Shown: piece after piece, positions 43,401 through 55,187 of the stretch
Position numbering within the stretch: the stretch's first letter is position 1
How the letters are laid out: each line of letters begins with the position of its first letter
Assembly (NCBI GenBank): GCA_030770545.1
Contig: CM061092.1
Location: 20,523,501 to 20,587,500, forward strand
Source of the DNA: Macropodus opercularis
Lineage: Eukaryota; Chordata; Actinopteri; Anabantiformes; Osphronemidae
Reading direction: 5' to 3'
DNA: 64,000 bases
Translations under genes and position numbers: made by a program
Notes under the pieces: model-generated
The model's database searches: none
What the model saw: the letters and a program-made list of their open reading frames with translations, nothing else
What the model was told of the DNA's origin: nothing

Positions 43401-44237
43401 ATGTGTGGAGGAGCTCCCAGACAGACTTTACCGACAGACTGGACTGGCACCTGCACGCAAGTAATGTTTCTCACAAGTGACATACACGTAGGAAGAGAAC
43501 AACAAACAGACAGGAGTCGGCGTAACATTGATATCAGAGCTCAAATGAGTTTGAGCACCGTCTACCTGGACTCTATTGGGCAACCACGAGGTATTCCACA
43601 TGAGTTTAAAGCACGGGATGAAGTTAAAGGAGGCTTCACATTAGCTATTCCATTTATGGGCCCCATAGCTGAAGTAGCTAAGAACACTGAATGGATTAAT
43701 TACATTTATTACAATCAGCAGAGATTTGTCAACATTACTCACAATGGGATGAGAGGACTGGCTGAACAACTGGCACCTACCTCTCTAATGGCATGGCAGA
43801 CCCGTATGGGAGTTGACATGTTGTTAGCAGAGAAAGGAGGACTGTGTGTTATGTTCGGTGATGAATGTTGTACTTTTATTCCAAACAACACAGCTCCAGG
43901 CGGTTCAGTCAGCATCGCTCTAAAGAACCTGAAAAGTCTGAAGGAAGAATTGGCACGAAACTCTGGAGTTGAAAATCCATGGGGGAAGAGGTTTGATTCA
44001 ATGTTTGGGCAATGGAAGTCTACTATTGTGACTTTCCTTACTGCAATAGGGATAGTATTGCTTCTATTTCTGTTCTCGGCCTGTTGTGTTATACCCTGTG
44101 TCCGTAGCCTCATTGTGAAGAGTGCTGAAACGGCAGTGTCACAGCAGTTCACAATCCAACAACTGGAACTGGAGAAAGAGATCTACGAGGATGACGAGCG
44201 GGAAGAGTGTATCTCCCTAATCGACATAGCAGAATAA
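43380..44237 (+). pseudogene. env: ERV Env, C-terminal SU end and transmembrane subunit
   Basis: An uninterrupted frame. DVWWMCGG ends SU, RSRR (furin-type R-x-[K/R]-R) lies before TM, NYIYYNQQRF is part of the heptad region, and LLAEKGGLC leads into the CX6CC motif (C-VMFGDE-CC) that is disulfide-linked to SU in gamma/epsilon-type Envs. A membrane span (TIVTFLTAIGIVLLLFLF) and a roughly 50-residue cytoplasmic tail follow. The TM part alone appears undamaged, but SU is frameshifted. Confidence 0.82.
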
Positions 44238-44389
44238 TCAATGCCTGATGTATGATGCATGTTCCGAAAATGAGAGATCAAGTGGAATGTGTCTGATGAT
44301 GATTCGTGCAGATTGTGTTTGCTATTCATGTATATAATGTTAAAGTTTTTTTCTTGCCCAGGGTACACAGGAGGACAGACAGGAGGGAT
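44238..44389 (+). other. ERV 3' untranslated segment with polypurine tract
   Basis: Between env and the 3' LTR. The purine-rich run aggaggacagacaggaggga (44369-44388) ends next to the LTR and would prime plus-strand DNA synthesis. Confidence 0.7.
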
Positions 44390-44949
44390 TGTTAGAGGAT
44401 ATGGAGCATAAGCATTGTCCTCTCTGTGTTTGGTCCTGTCTGTGTCTCTGTGACCTGCAACCTTTTCTTGCTTTTACTTTTATAAACATGCAACGATTTC
44501 TAGTATTAGAGGAGAGTGGTTTTACCACCTATGTCAGGAGGAGGTTTTGCAGACCACATTTATTGCTTAACGGCTCCATAGGTATCTGACACCACATGGA
44601 GCTGTCCACTATCTTGCTATGCCTGCATGCATCTTTTACGACTTGTAGTGTTTGGGAAAGGGGGTCTCAACCGCCTGCATCAAAGGAGGAAGCTTCACAA
44701 CCTATGTATATGTTATCTACCATATATGGACTTTATTGCACCAGATGTAGAAGGAGTGACTTTCATACTGATCTCAATAAAAGACCTGTGTGCGAGAGAG
44801 GAGTTTGGAGTTCTCCAGCTGGCCACTAAGTTGTTGTGTTCAGAGAGGCTCCCCTCGTGCACGAGTAAAAGAAGCTGAGATTCTCGAGTTTGTCTTCATG
44901 TGTCAGGTGTCTCTGCGATTGTTTAAGTGTTGGCAGGTTAGACCCAACA
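44390..44949 (+). repeat. ERV 3' LTR
   Basis: Same length as the 5' LTR (560 bp), with TG...CA ends, CArG/TATA-like box at 44720-44729 and AATAAA at 44776-44781. It is followed directly by the CTTAC target duplication (44950-44954). Confidence 0.92.
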
Positions 44950-44954
44950 CTTAC
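44950..44954. repeat. target-site duplication of ERV, right copy (CTTAC)
   Basis: Direct repeat of 35473-35477, marking the right edge of the ERV within gypsy pol. Confidence 0.85.
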
Positions 44955-45360
44955 CCTCCCGACCCTGACCTCCCATTCGTGGTAGAGGTGGACGCCTCCG
45001 TCTGCGGGGTAGGAGCTGTCCTCTCTCAGAGGTCGAGACTAGATCTAGGCTCCATCCGTGTGCTTTCTTCTCTCGAAAACTGTCGGACTCTGAGAGAAAT
45101 TACGAGGTGGGGAACAGGGGACTGTTAGCAGTTAAGCTCGCCCTTGCAGAATGGCGGCATTGGCTTGAGGGCGCCAAGCACCAGTTTACAGTGCTCACAG
45201 ACCACAAGAACCTGGAATACCTCAGATCAGCAAAGAGTCTGAATTCAAGGCAGGCCAGGTGGGCCATTTTTTTCGAGCGTTTCTCCTTTTCCCTTTCTTT
45301 TCGCCCAGGGTCCGAGAACAACAAGGCGGATGCACTTTCAAGGCTATTCTCCACCACGGG
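44955..45360 (+). pseudogene. pol: gypsy RNase H
   Basis: Gypsy pol resumes right after the ERV with LPFVVEVDASVCGVGAVLSQ, the start of RNase H with its first Asp. A frameshift near 45,070-45,110 follows, then LLAVKLALAEWRHWLEG, VLTDHKNLEYL and NKADALSR with the remaining acidic residues. The ERV thus landed just upstream of RNase H. Confidence 0.85.
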
Positions 45361-46141
45361 CGATACGGACCATGGGAAGTTTATCCTTCCCACCTCAGTT
45401 CGTCTAGGCGCGGCTCGGCTAGCCTTGGAGGAGGAGGTCCGACTGGCATCACTGAACCATCCTATCCCAGACGCCTGTCCCGAACATTGTCTCTTCCGCT
45501 CCAAGGTACTGCAACTCTGTCATAACTCTCGTCTCTCCGTTCATCCAGGTTTTTCCCATACTCTGCACATTCTGTCCCAGAGGTTCTGGTGGCCCTCTAT
45601 CCGACTTGACACCAAGGATTACATCTCTGCATGCGACTCCTGTGCTAGGGTCAAAACGTCCAATCAACCTCCTGCCGGACTTCTCCGCCCCCTTCCAATC
45701 CCACGGAGGCCATGGTCACACATTGCAATGGAGTTTGTCACGGGTCTGCCCCCCTCAAAAGGTAAAACTGTCATCCTGTCCATAATAGATCGATTTTCTA
45801 AGATGGCACACTTCGTAGCCCTGCACAAACTCCCCTCAGCTCCCGAGACAGCTCGCCTCCTGACGGACAACGTGGTCCGCCTCCACGGAATCCCAGAGGA
45901 CATCGTCTCCGACCGTGGTCCACAGTTTGCGTCCCGCTTCTGGGCGGAGTCTTGTAAGTCCCTGGGAATTAAGATCAGCCTCTCTTCAGGGTATCATCCA
46001 CAGACCAACGGGCAGACAGAGAGATTAAATCAGGAGCTGGAGGTTAGCCTCCGTCATCTCGCGGCTAACAACTCCACCGCCTGGGCAGAGGAACTAACAT
46101 GGGCTGAGTATGCCCATAACTCCCTCGTCTCCTCGGCAACA
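45361..46141 (+). pseudogene. pol: gypsy integrase, zinc finger and core (unit copy 2)
   Basis: In frame with the RNase H part. From 45,518 it is the duplicate of window bases 1-624, including the Glu in place of the first catalytic Asp (45731-45733), the intact later Asp (45911-45913) and Glu (46019-46021), and the frameshift after SSATG. Only one or two base differences from copy 1 were noticed in the whole gypsy part. Confidence 0.88.
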
Positions 46142-46707
46142 GGGTTTTTCCCCGTTCTATGTAGTTTACGGCTACCAGCCGCCACTCTTTGAACCACAGT
46201 TCAGGCAGTCCACAGTACCATCAGCAGCAGCCTCTGCTCGCCGATGCCATCTGGCCTGGAGACAGGCACGGCAGGCCCTAATTTCCTCTGTCTCTACCTA
46301 CGAACACCGAGCCAACCTTCATCGACGACCTGCGCCCCACTACACCGTGGGTCAGCGAGTCTGGTTATCCACTCGGGACATCCCCTTAAAGGTACGCTCT
46401 CCTAAATTAGCTCCACGTTTCATAGGTCCGTTCCCATTCTCCAAGATCATCAACCCTGCCGCGGTTCGCCTCCGGCTGCCAGGACCCCTGAGAATCCATC
46501 CGACATTTCACGTGTCTCGTATTAAGCCAGTCCAGCTCCAGCGCATTATTCCCTGCCCACCGACCCCCTCCTCCTCCTCGACTTATCAACGGAGCACCTG
46601 CGTATACTGTGCACCGTATCATCAGCTCCCGCCGGAGAGGTCGGGGGCTTCAATACCTGGTCGACTGGGAGGGCTACGGACCGGAGGAGCGGTCCTGGAT
46701 CTTGTCT
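46142..46707 (+). pseudogene. pol: gypsy integrase C-terminal domain and chromodomain (copy 2)
   Basis: Duplicate of 625-1190: integrase C-terminal domain in one frame, chromodomain (GLQYLVDWEGYG) in another at about 46,582-46,700. One substitution (cttatcgacgg versus cttatcaacgg) distinguishes the copies here. Confidence 0.82.
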
Positions 46708-47200
46708 TGTTTACACCATGTAGCATCTGTGACCCCAACAACCCTGTTGAGTTCGCCTCCACCAACACACTGACTAATTACATGGGTTTGTTGAGATTTA
46801 TAAAATCTGTTAAAACAAATTGTTCTCTACATGTATGACTTTTCAAATATTCTCATGCACTAAAAGAAGAAATGCATCCATTTGCTAGAGGCATCTCGTT
46901 GTACAGTGGACTACAAGCCAGGAAAACTCAAGTCAAAGCTACATGTGAGCTTAGCGCCAAACAGATCTAAAAGCACTGAGCAAGAATATTCACAGGAAAC
47001 CTGAAGCCTCATGTCTGAGAAAACAAAGTGCAGGGTTGGCTTCCTCACTCAGATCACAGCAAATGTAAGTATAACGAATACAAACCAACAATCTGGCGAT
47101 GAGCACACTACGCTGTGTCAGAGAGAGGGAGAGAGAAGATGGGGTTGAGGAGAGTCACTGCTGAATTTATACAAACCTGAAATGAAACTAAATGATCAGA
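46708..47200. other. spacer between gypsy and dynein fragment, copy 2
   Basis: Counterpart of 1191-1683; no LTR or exon seen. Confidence 0.5.
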
Positions 47201-47369
47201 TTAGAGTGTTTGGCACAGATGCCAAGAGGCCTCTGCTACTTCCTTGAGGTGGTGGAGATGTGAAGGTGGGAACTGATGCGAGTTCAAGTAGGAGATGTGC
47301 TGCATGACCTCGTCAAAGGCATCAACGTCATCACCCTCGACTGTCGGAGAGGTTGGAGTTGAAGAAAAC
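47201..47369 (-). pseudogene. possible last exon, copy 2
   Basis: Counterpart of 1684-1864 lacking 12 bp, which removes four residues without changing frame. Confidence 0.33.
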
Positions 47370-48578
47370 CTGAGAGAAGAGAAATAACATTACACACAAA
47401 CCACACGTTTAATACTGATTTCCTCTACTTCAGCATTTTAGTGTTTTATTTTCAGTATTGTCCAACAATCTCAGACTTCAAATAACTTTTAAAATCGTGC
47501 ATGATTTTTTTCCACACCTTGACTCGTGAAGACAGGAGAAAGATGGATGAGACTTAGACACATGCAACACCTGCATTAACAGGGTACAAAAAAATAATGT
47601 GTGTGTCCTGCAGGTCGATCCATAAAGATGAGCCTCAACTCTGCAGCCAGGTCAGAGTTTTGTGCTCATCGTGTGTCTACTTCTGTTCTGCTTGTGTATC
47701 CATAACGGTCCTGCTGCTGAGTGAATACAATCTATAGATGGAGGATGACAACACTAATCAGCAAAACCCACGACATCTCATTCATTCTGCATCGTGTTGC
47801 AAACTGAAGAATGAATCTTTCAGCATCTAGAATGTTTCAGAATCATTGCAGCCAAAGTGGTGTGAGGAGGCTGTTAGCATGGAGGCACTGTGGACACATG
47901 GACATTACTGAGGGGTAGAGTAAGCAGAGCAACCTGAGGTGAACTCACAGACTGTCTCAGTGTCATCGTCAAGTCCAGAGTTTTCTGAAAAGGACAAGAA
48001 GGAAGGTTGAGGATCTGCAGGAGAGACTCAGGTGCTGCTCACAAGGCCACACTGCAAGAGGCACCGACCAACAACAACACTGCACTTTGTATTCTACAGA
48101 AGAGAGAACAGATCATAAGGTGACAGCAGAGAATCTGTTTAGTAATGAACAACATTCTCCCTAAACTTTGCTGAAACTCTGCTGACTGTTGGAGTCTGGG
48201 GCTCGAAGGCCGTCCCGTCCACAAACAGAGACACACTCAGCACATCATGACTGATGGTTGGAGGAGTCACAGGAGTTGAGAGTTCACGCCTACTCACTGC
48301 CCTCAGTCCTTAGACCACAGAATGAGTCTGTTCTTTACAGGAGTGAAGGGAAGTGGCAGGATAAATGTGTGGTCTCTGGCCAACTTTCCTCAGCCTGAAG
48401 AAGCTTCTTGGATAGATTCAGAAACGTGTCTACTCTAAACGAAGTCCAGCTGACTCAACTTTGACGCAGCTTCACCTGGATGACTGAAGATGTAGTTCTC
48501 ACTGAAGACAGGGAGGACAAAGCTGATTTCCAGGAGTCGGTGCTCAGTGTTCAGCTGAAGTCAAGCTGTGTGTCTTCA

Positions 48579-48647
48579 GGGATCTCTCAGCTCGTCTCTG
48601 AGCGTCTGGAAGCTCCTCTGGTCCACGATCAGACGACAGCAGCACTG
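48579..48647 (-). pseudogene. degraded dynein exon, copy 2
   Basis: Counterpart of 3074-3142 (CCCRLIVDQRSFQTLRDELR); the same stop follows. Confidence 0.4.
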
Positions 48648-48752
48648 GCCTTAAAGACACGCCGTCAGGTAAAAGGCCTCATTCTGTTCTATTCCATTTA
48701 TATTCTGTCTCTTCTGCTTCACTCAGTCTAGACACATCTGAGTTCTCTGTAC

Positions 48753-48916
48753 CTGCTGTGGTCCCAGATCCAGGTCACGCCCTGCGACAGGTAGCTCCTG
48801 CAGGTTCTGATCATCTGGTTGGTGACCTTGGGCAGCACAGAGGTCGTCCTCGGACGAGACGGTGGTATCATCCCGATGCTGCTCATCAGGGCGGGAACGT
48901 GCTTCATCATGCTGGT
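48753..48916 (-). pseudogene. dynein tail exon (SMMKHVPALMSSI), copy 2
   Basis: Identical to 3248-3411 as far as read, with the same acceptor and donor. Confidence 0.7.
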
Positions 48917-49097
48917 CTGTCACAGAGGAGGGAAGGTCAGAGAGTCACCAACAGCCTCTGTTCACCTAAAACCAGTTTTCTGTGTCAGACGTAAACAGGG
49001 CGAGGACTCGCATGGATTCTGACTGTTCTGTTCGATTACAAGCAACAGGTTTTGTCACTGGTTTGAGTCCAGAGACATTTTAAAACTCTGTATTTAC

Positions 49098-49172
49098 CAA
49101 GTGTATTTCTCCAGTGGTCTGACGAACTTATCCAGGGTGTAAAGATACTTACACAACAGTGATGTCTCTGTC
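49098..49172 (-). pseudogene. dynein tail exon (YLYTLDKF), copy 2
   Basis: Counterpart of 3593-3667. Confidence 0.68.
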
Positions 49173-49254
49173 CTAAAACGATCCAGCGGCCAGTTGGTGG
49201 AAACATGTAACATGTAGGTGGTGTGAAGGAAAGTCCTCTTCCATCTTAACTTAC

Positions 49255-49381
49255 ATTTGGAGTGGATTCAAACCTGACCAGTTCTCTCCAGTTTGCTGGA
49301 CTCTGGACTTCACCACCTCCCTGAGCAGAGTCCATTTCACATCAGGGCGCTTCACTGCCTCCTGAATAACGCCCAGGACAG
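49255..49381 (-). pseudogene. dynein tail exon (VLGVIQEAVKRPDVKW), copy 2
   Basis: Counterpart of 3750-3876, with the same GTAAGT donor. Confidence 0.65.
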
Positions 49382-49635
49382 CTTTAGGGTTTGATTTCCA
49401 GATAAACAGACACCACAAGGGTGATCGTGCATCACTTCCAATGCTCCAACTCCACTGATGGGCCAACATTATCGGCCTTCTCCCTTCACCAGCTATGGAT
49501 GGTCAAAGTGGGATCATCCAGTGACATCCATCTCAAGATATAAACCAAACATCGACAGGGTCCTCCAACATGCAACTAGACTTAAACTAAATGCTGCAGC
49601 AACTGATCCTGGGACAGTGTGGTTGTCCATTCTAC

Positions 49636-49799
49636 CTGCAGAGGTGTAGCTCAGCTGACTGATGACATCAGGGAGGTCCACCTGCAGCAGCTGCCACTTT
49701 CTCTCCATGTTGCCTCAGATGACTGATGAGCTGGTCCACTGAGGACAGGAAGGACTGGACGTACGGACTGGACGCGTCCTCCTGTGGAGGACCCCACGT
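49636..49799 (-). pseudogene. dynein tail exon with frameshift, copy 2
   Basis: Counterpart of 4131-4294. The same one-base frameshift is present, so it arose before the duplication or is a systematic consensus error. Confidence 0.66.
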
Positions 49800-50292
49800 C
49801 TGGACAGAGAATAAAGGCAGAGCTAACAAACAGCCACATCAGCTCCGTCAGCTCACAAGCAAATGCAGCAGAGACTAATCTAAAAAAACTAGTCTGACCA
49901 ACTCACATGATCTGAATTCACTCACCTGATAACATGCAGCAGGTCATCTCACAGTTAGTTCACTGTCTGTGTTTTCTGATAAGGAGAACATAACAAATGC
50001 AGTTTCATATTAAATCAGTTTATCTGGCAGTGAGTGAACCTCTGCACCTGTCACACATGTTTCTAGTGAGGCCAAGAAAGCAAAGCTGCTAAATAGCCAG
50101 TAGGACCAAACTATCAGCTTCCACATCATGGGGGTATTTTGACTTTGACTGGGTTAACAACAACATACATATATTCATTTATATTTTCATAATATTAATA
50201 TATTAGTTTTGCTTCTCATTGTGTGCGAGGTTTCTCTTTTTGCTTCTAACATGTCTGGTAGTGGGTCACACAGGGCAGATGGTGGTTTGTAC

Positions 50293-50375
50293 CTGCTGAG
50301 ACCTGAGTTCCGGTAACATGGCCTGATCCATCAGCATCTCCAGGCTGCACAGGACGCACTGCTGAGGTTCACCTC
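50293..50375 (-). pseudogene. dynein tail exon (CSLEMLMDQ), copy 2
   Basis: Counterpart of 4788-4870. Its phase is satisfied by the intact exon at 50639-50702. Confidence 0.66.
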
Positions 50376-50638
50376 CTGTAAACACAGTGAGCAAACAGGT
50401 TCAGTTCTGCATTATCTCCTATAAAGTTCACATTTTCTGACAGCTTCCATCAAGGTTGAGGTTCTGACCTGCTGTATGTTAGTAAAGATGAGGCTTTAAC
50501 ACCTGAACCTGTCCTAAACAGAGTCCAGACGCGTTTCTCCAAAATGAGCCTGATTCCACCTCAGAATCACTGCCCAGACAAAAATACTACAAATCAAAAG
50601 CAGGTGTGAGTTGAGAGGATCTAGGTCGACCTGAAGAC

Positions 50639-50702
50639 CTGCTACAGATGGAAGAGTTGTTCTGCTCAACCTGTTTCCACCTCCGTGTCTTCTTAGACTT
50701 TC
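50639..50702 (-). pseudogene. dynein fragment exon, intact only in copy 2
   Basis: 64 bp from acceptor cctctacag to donor GTCTTC encode ESLRRHGGGNRLSRTTLPSV. It receives phase 0 from the exon at 50844-50933 and hands phase 1 to 50293-50375, exactly as required. The donor is weak (GTCTTC); an alternative GTCGAC eight bases further would break the frame. Copy 1 has lost most of this exon. Confidence 0.5.
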
Positions 50703-50843
50703 CTGTAGAGGTAGTGTTTGACCTGGGCATTAAACCTACCACTCAGGTGATAATGAGCTAAACAAAGCAGAAGTCGCCAAAATAAAAGGCTGCTCCGTCT
50801 CCTGTTTAATGTGACTGAACTGTGCCAGAAACGGTGGAATCAC

Positions 50844-50933
50844 CTTTGACGTCCCTATAGTGAGGAAGAGTTTCTTCTGTGTCACTGCTGAGGCTGTGAG
50901 GTCCACGTACGATGAATAACTGGAGGAAAGACT
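50844..50933 (-). pseudogene. dynein fragment exon (VTQKKLFLTIGTSK), copy 2
   Basis: Counterpart of 5286-5375. Confidence 0.55.
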
Positions 50934-51173
50934 CTGTGGAGAAAGCTGTTAATAAACAGAGACGAGTGATGGGAAAAGGATCAAATACGCAGATAAATAT
51001 GTACGTTACACTCATATTTAGAGGTTTTATACAAGTCACCTTGTTCACATGCTGACAGAAGAAAATCTACTTCCTGGATCCATTTGCAGCAAAGAATTCA
51101 TCAGTGACACTGAACTGGAAGAACGACTCATTCAGGGAACATCAGTTGTGTGAGGTTCTAGTTGTGATGCTAC

Positions 51174-51238
51174 CTGTTCAGCAGAGATGGGGGCGTCCTC
51201 CACCTCCTGCTCCCCAGGGTCACAGCGTCTGCACACGA
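51174..51238 (-). pseudogene. second coding exon, copy 2
   Basis: Counterpart of 5616-5680, with the same ambiguity between two acceptors. Confidence 0.45.
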
Positions 51239-51739
51239 CTAACAGACGTCTGTCACGACCAACTGAGGTCTATGAACTATGAACATTCAACATCTGAATT
51301 AATAATTGGGTTTCAGTATAGTTTATAATGGTATATTATGCACCTGTCTTCTCCTCAGTGGCTGCTTTAACGTGTTTAAATGTCCCAAAGTCATTGTTTC
51401 CAGCTCTGAGTGGTTTTCTAACACCTCCTGCAATTGAAGCTCATGTTTTCTTGGGTTCGTCTTTTAGTCGCTGCCAGTTTCATCTTGTATCCAGTTGCAG
51501 CCTGACACCGACTGTGTTTGTAACACACTGCAGCATTAAACTTTCACATCACGGTCGTGTTTTGTTTCACCGTGACTCTGTCTATATATATATAAGCAAC
51601 GTTAGCAAAAGAAAAAGGTGCAGGTTAACATGCATTTTTTTTCCTATTTGTCCGTCAAGTCAAACCAAAGCCGTTTGTGGAGTTGCCTCATTCAGCGAGA
51701 GAGTCCTTCTATCAGGAAACGTGTCCAATCTGTGTTTAC

Positions 51740-51806
51740 CTGAATAAAGGCCGATCAGCGACGCGTATCCTCCTGAAGTCGGTGAACTATGGTTCCCAAG
51801 GTGCAT
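51740..51806 (-). pseudogene. first coding exon, copy 2
   Basis: Counterpart of 6199-6265; ATG at plus-strand 51804-51806. Confidence 0.4.
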
Positions 51807-53205
51807 TTCGTCCAATAAACGTCAGGGCAGATGGAAGATAAATGTAAAGGTGACAATTAAATGTTATGGTGATGTTGGCGAAAATGTATTCAATTTATCT
51901 TAGCCACAAATTATAAAATGTATTACGGCAACGGAGAGTGAGGATTATGGGAAATGTAGTAAGCAGCTTTGTCAGCGCAACACATTGCGACATAAGAGAC
52001 AAAAGGTAAAACGTGAACATTGAGTCACTGTTATTTGTTCCGCGTTGGAAAATATTTGTTAATTTCATAGAATGAAACTGGTCCTTTTGTTTTTACAGGC
52101 TATGTTTCATAATAATCATATGCACATTACTTCCTGTCTGACTGACAGATATGACAGTGACTGTTGTTGGAAATTCCAAAGTCTTCATTTAGATGAAACT
52201 ATGCATTTGTGGTCACAGTGATGATGGACCAACCACAGGCTACGGTTGGTTTATAGAAAGGTGAACTCACGTCCTCAGGGGCTTTGACATGTTTAAACCT
52301 TTACATCATCTGTGAGTGTCATTTATTTTGTTCATAATTATTTTATACAGATATTAACATGTTGTACTGTTGATGTTTTGAAATGTCTAATAAATATTCA
52401 GATGTGTTTTGGGAAAATATATTAGTTACAGCAGAAGAATGACACAGACAAACATTGTCAGTTCTTTCCTCTTCCATCATTCTGAGAACTAAATGTCTAC
52501 ATAAACGCAAACACTACTGTGATAACAGCACAACATTTAGTCTTAAAGTTGATCAGCTGGAGCCTCCAACAGTGGTGTAGGATCTATGGAGCAAAGAGAA
52601 AGGAAACGTGTTGAAGTGGATGAACAGCCTCATGAATATGGCTACATTTGCTGTGATCTGAGTGAGGAAGCCAACCCTGCACTTTGCTCTAACAAAATTA
52701 TATTTGTCTTTTTTTTCTTTTCTTTTTTTTGCTATTTCCTTTTATTTGTTTCATGTTAGTTTTTGTTAAAAGTGACTAATGCTTTACGTAGATGTCATTT
52801 ATCCATGTTGATGTGTAGAGGAAGTAGATTCATATTGTGTCATCTATAGATACAATCTGTTCAGTACATAATAATGAGTTGCTGTGGCAGCGTAGCTGGA
52901 CATACTGTTGACCTGCCTGTGTGTATAGTGGAGGGTGTTTCTGAACAGAGTCCTGTTGCCTTAACTGTTGAGAAATGAGCTTGAGAGCAGCATGAAAGTC
53001 AAAGTGTATGAGGCTGTCAACTGTAAAATTCTGTCAAACGCTCACTGTCCACGTTTGAACTGCAGCTTAAAGTAGAAAACCACGGGTCACTGCTGTGTGA
53101 ACACTCTGACTCTGAAGTCAAGTCTCCTCAGTGACAACACCACCTCCAGCTTTTATGGTTCAGCTCCTGAGTTAAGTTTCTATTGGTTGAAATGAATGTC
53201 AGCCT
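51807..53205. other. non-coding spacer, copy 2
   Basis: Counterpart of 6266-7664; nothing recognised apart from the poly-T/C tract near 52,700. Confidence 0.4.
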
Positions 53206-53517
53206 AACACTGTGTTTCCCAACCTGTTGGAGCCTCAGCACATGTTTTACACTAGAAAACCACACAACACACCACCAATCAAAAATGCCACAAGAAGCAG
53301 ATGTAATGTCTAGTGTCAGTTTATTTGGTAGAGGGTCTTGGGCTCTTTCCTTAACGGCGCCAGGACCAAGCATCTCTAAGGATCATTTTGCAGGTGGTCA
53401 GTATCAACATCTCTGCTACGGTGTGAGGCTGTTTAGATTTAGTGATGAGTTCAGCAGCTTGGTAGCTTTCAGAACTTTCTCACTCAGCTTGGTGACAGAT
53501 GTACGACGCAGTAATTA
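53206..53517 (-). mobile_element. hAT transposase remnant, copy 2
   Basis: Counterpart of 7665-7976 (QPHTVAEMLILTTCKM on the minus strand). Confidence 0.5.
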
Positions 53518-53816
53518 GAGTAATACACTTGCATCGTCAGTAGCCATTTCACTCTATAGGAAGGGTGAATCTAAGCTGCATGAGAGACACAAAGTACCTG
53601 AGGATACCTGAGTTCTATCATTAAATGAGGAGCAGATTTAAGTGTCACTGAATTAAAAGAAAATAATTAATAACTACCAGTCAGGTGTCTCATAAAAAAT
53701 ATTTACAGCAAAGACATGACCTGCATTTGCAATGACCACAAGTCTACTGCTCCTGCTGTTCATGGGACTGATCTCTGTTCACTGCTTGTTCTCTTCATCA
53801 TAATGTTCAGCTGACT

Positions 53817-54196
53817 GAAGGAACTCTATTTAATTATAAGAATCAAACATATAGAAATAATTATTCAGTCATGCAAATATGTACATACAAGATGAACCTG
53901 ATGTAGTATAATCATGTGTTTGACTTTTTTGTCCATCCTTGACTGACTAATAAAGTTTACGTGTTTAGGTCTGAGTGAGTTGTGTCTGTTTTTGAGCACC
54001 TTCTGGCTGAACAGCTCATCTGCAGTTCAACCAGAAGGTGAGTAATGAGACCAGATGTGTGTCAGGGTGTTTCCAGCCTAAGGAAGGACTCTATGTAATT
54101 ATTAAATTAACAAAACATGTATAAATATTTATTCAATCATGCAAATATGTACATACAAGTGGAACCTGGTGTAGTATGATCATCTGTTTATTCCTC
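53817..54196. repeat. imperfect 268-bp tandem duplication, copy 2
   Basis: Counterpart of 8276-8655. Confidence 0.6.
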
Positions 54197-54401
54197 CCCA
54201 GGAACAGAACGTGACGTGAACCAAGCCTATCAAAGCAACTCAGGCCTCTGAAACGTCCACTTCGCACCCTGACCTTTGACCTGTATCTGCTAGCTGCTAG
54301 CTGCTAGCGGGACAGCTGCTAGATGCTAGCTGATAGCTTTGACATTATCCCTTTTCCTCGTTTTACACAGACAGAAGTTGAAGCCGCGTCGCCTATTGGC
54401 C

Positions 54402-55187
54402 TTTATTCAGGTAAACGCAGACTGGACACATTCACTGATAGAAGGACTCTGAATTAGTCAGCATTTTACTTGCTAAGCATTAGCCTCAATGCTGCTACTG
54501 ATGGTTAGCTAACCTGCAGCTCGCTAGCTGCCAGTTTCCAATTGGCCAGTAATTAATTTGTGTCTCTACGATCTCAAAATATTTATCTGACTTACCGACT
54601 GACAAATATTCAGGTTAGTTTTCAATTTTATAAAATTAAAAATTATATTGCCTGGGATAACATGTTTGCTTACTGATTGGCCTCTGACCCTGGTGACGTC
54701 ACAGACTGTCGTCTCTAGCTACGGGACAACAATCTTTCAGCTGTTTCGACAACAGACAGAGACACAGGTAAGATGTTTCCAGCTGAGCTCAATGTTAATT
54801 TTACTGTATTTATTCTTTGTTATATGTCTTATTTCTAGTTTATTCAGATAAACACAGACTAGATATGTTCACCGATAGAAGGACTCTCTGAATGAGTCAG
54901 CATTTTACTTGCTAGGCATTAGCCTCAATGCTGCTACTGATGGTAGCTAACCTGTAGCTCGCTAGCTGCCAGTTTCTAATTGGCCAGTAATGAATTTGTG
55001 TCTCTACGATCTCGAAATGCTTATCTGACTTATCGACTGACAAATATTTAGTTTAGTTTTTCAAGTTCATAAAATTAAAAATTATATTCCCTGGGATAAA
55101 ATGGTAACTTACTTATTGGCCTCCGACACAGGTGACGTCACAGACTGTCGTCTCTAGCGACGGGACAACAATCTTTCAGCTGTTTCC
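54402..55187. repeat. 439-bp tandem duplication with CRE sites, copy 2
   Basis: Counterpart of 8861-9646. TGACGTCA palindromes are at 54694-54701 and 55133-55140. Confidence 0.75.

Larger units (their letters stand above)
35478..44949 (+). mobile_element. endogenous retrovirus, class I fish type, full-length but defective
   Basis: 9,472 bp with 560-bp LTRs, tRNA-Phe primer site, leader, gag, pro, a 2H-like domain, RT, RNase H, integrase, env and polypurine tract, all in sense orientation with the gypsy host element. Gamma/epsilon-like features are: gag and pro in one frame separated by a stop, a single CCHC knuckle, an MLV-type integrase C-terminal domain, and a CX6CC transmembrane Env. Damage includes the missing RT motif A region, frameshifts in pol and env, and an inverted repeat at the RNase H/integrase boundary. 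It occurs once in the window. Confidence 0.92.
32618..46767 (+). mobile_element. Ty3/gypsy sushi-like chromovirus, degenerate, with nested ERV
   Basis: One retrotransposon in sense orientation: 5' LTR, gag, protease, RT remnant, then after a 9.47-kb ERV insertion (35,478-44,949) RNase H, integrase and chromodomain. Gag carries a disrupted zinc knuckle, protease has lost its catalytic Asp, and the RT palm is deleted. No 3' LTR is found after the chromodomain. The part after 45,518 is the duplicate of window positions 1-1,250. Confidence 0.88.
47201..51806 (-). pseudogene. axonemal dynein heavy chain N-terminal tail fragment, copy 2 (span)
   Basis: Same exon set as at 1684-6265. It differs by a 12-bp deletion in the last candidate exon, a 53-bp longer segment that keeps one exon whole, and a 17-bp deletion upstream of the first exon. 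The internal frameshift (about 49,713) and the phase clash between 49098-49172 and 48753-48916 are shared with copy 1, so this copy is not fully intact either. The open frame of the first six exons is continuous until that frameshift. Confidence 0.72.

Noticed and set aside
43028..43480. Whole 150-codon frame as one env domain
   Set aside because: Beyond about 43,380 the Env-like residues move to another frame (DVWWMCGG), so only the first part of this frame is SU.
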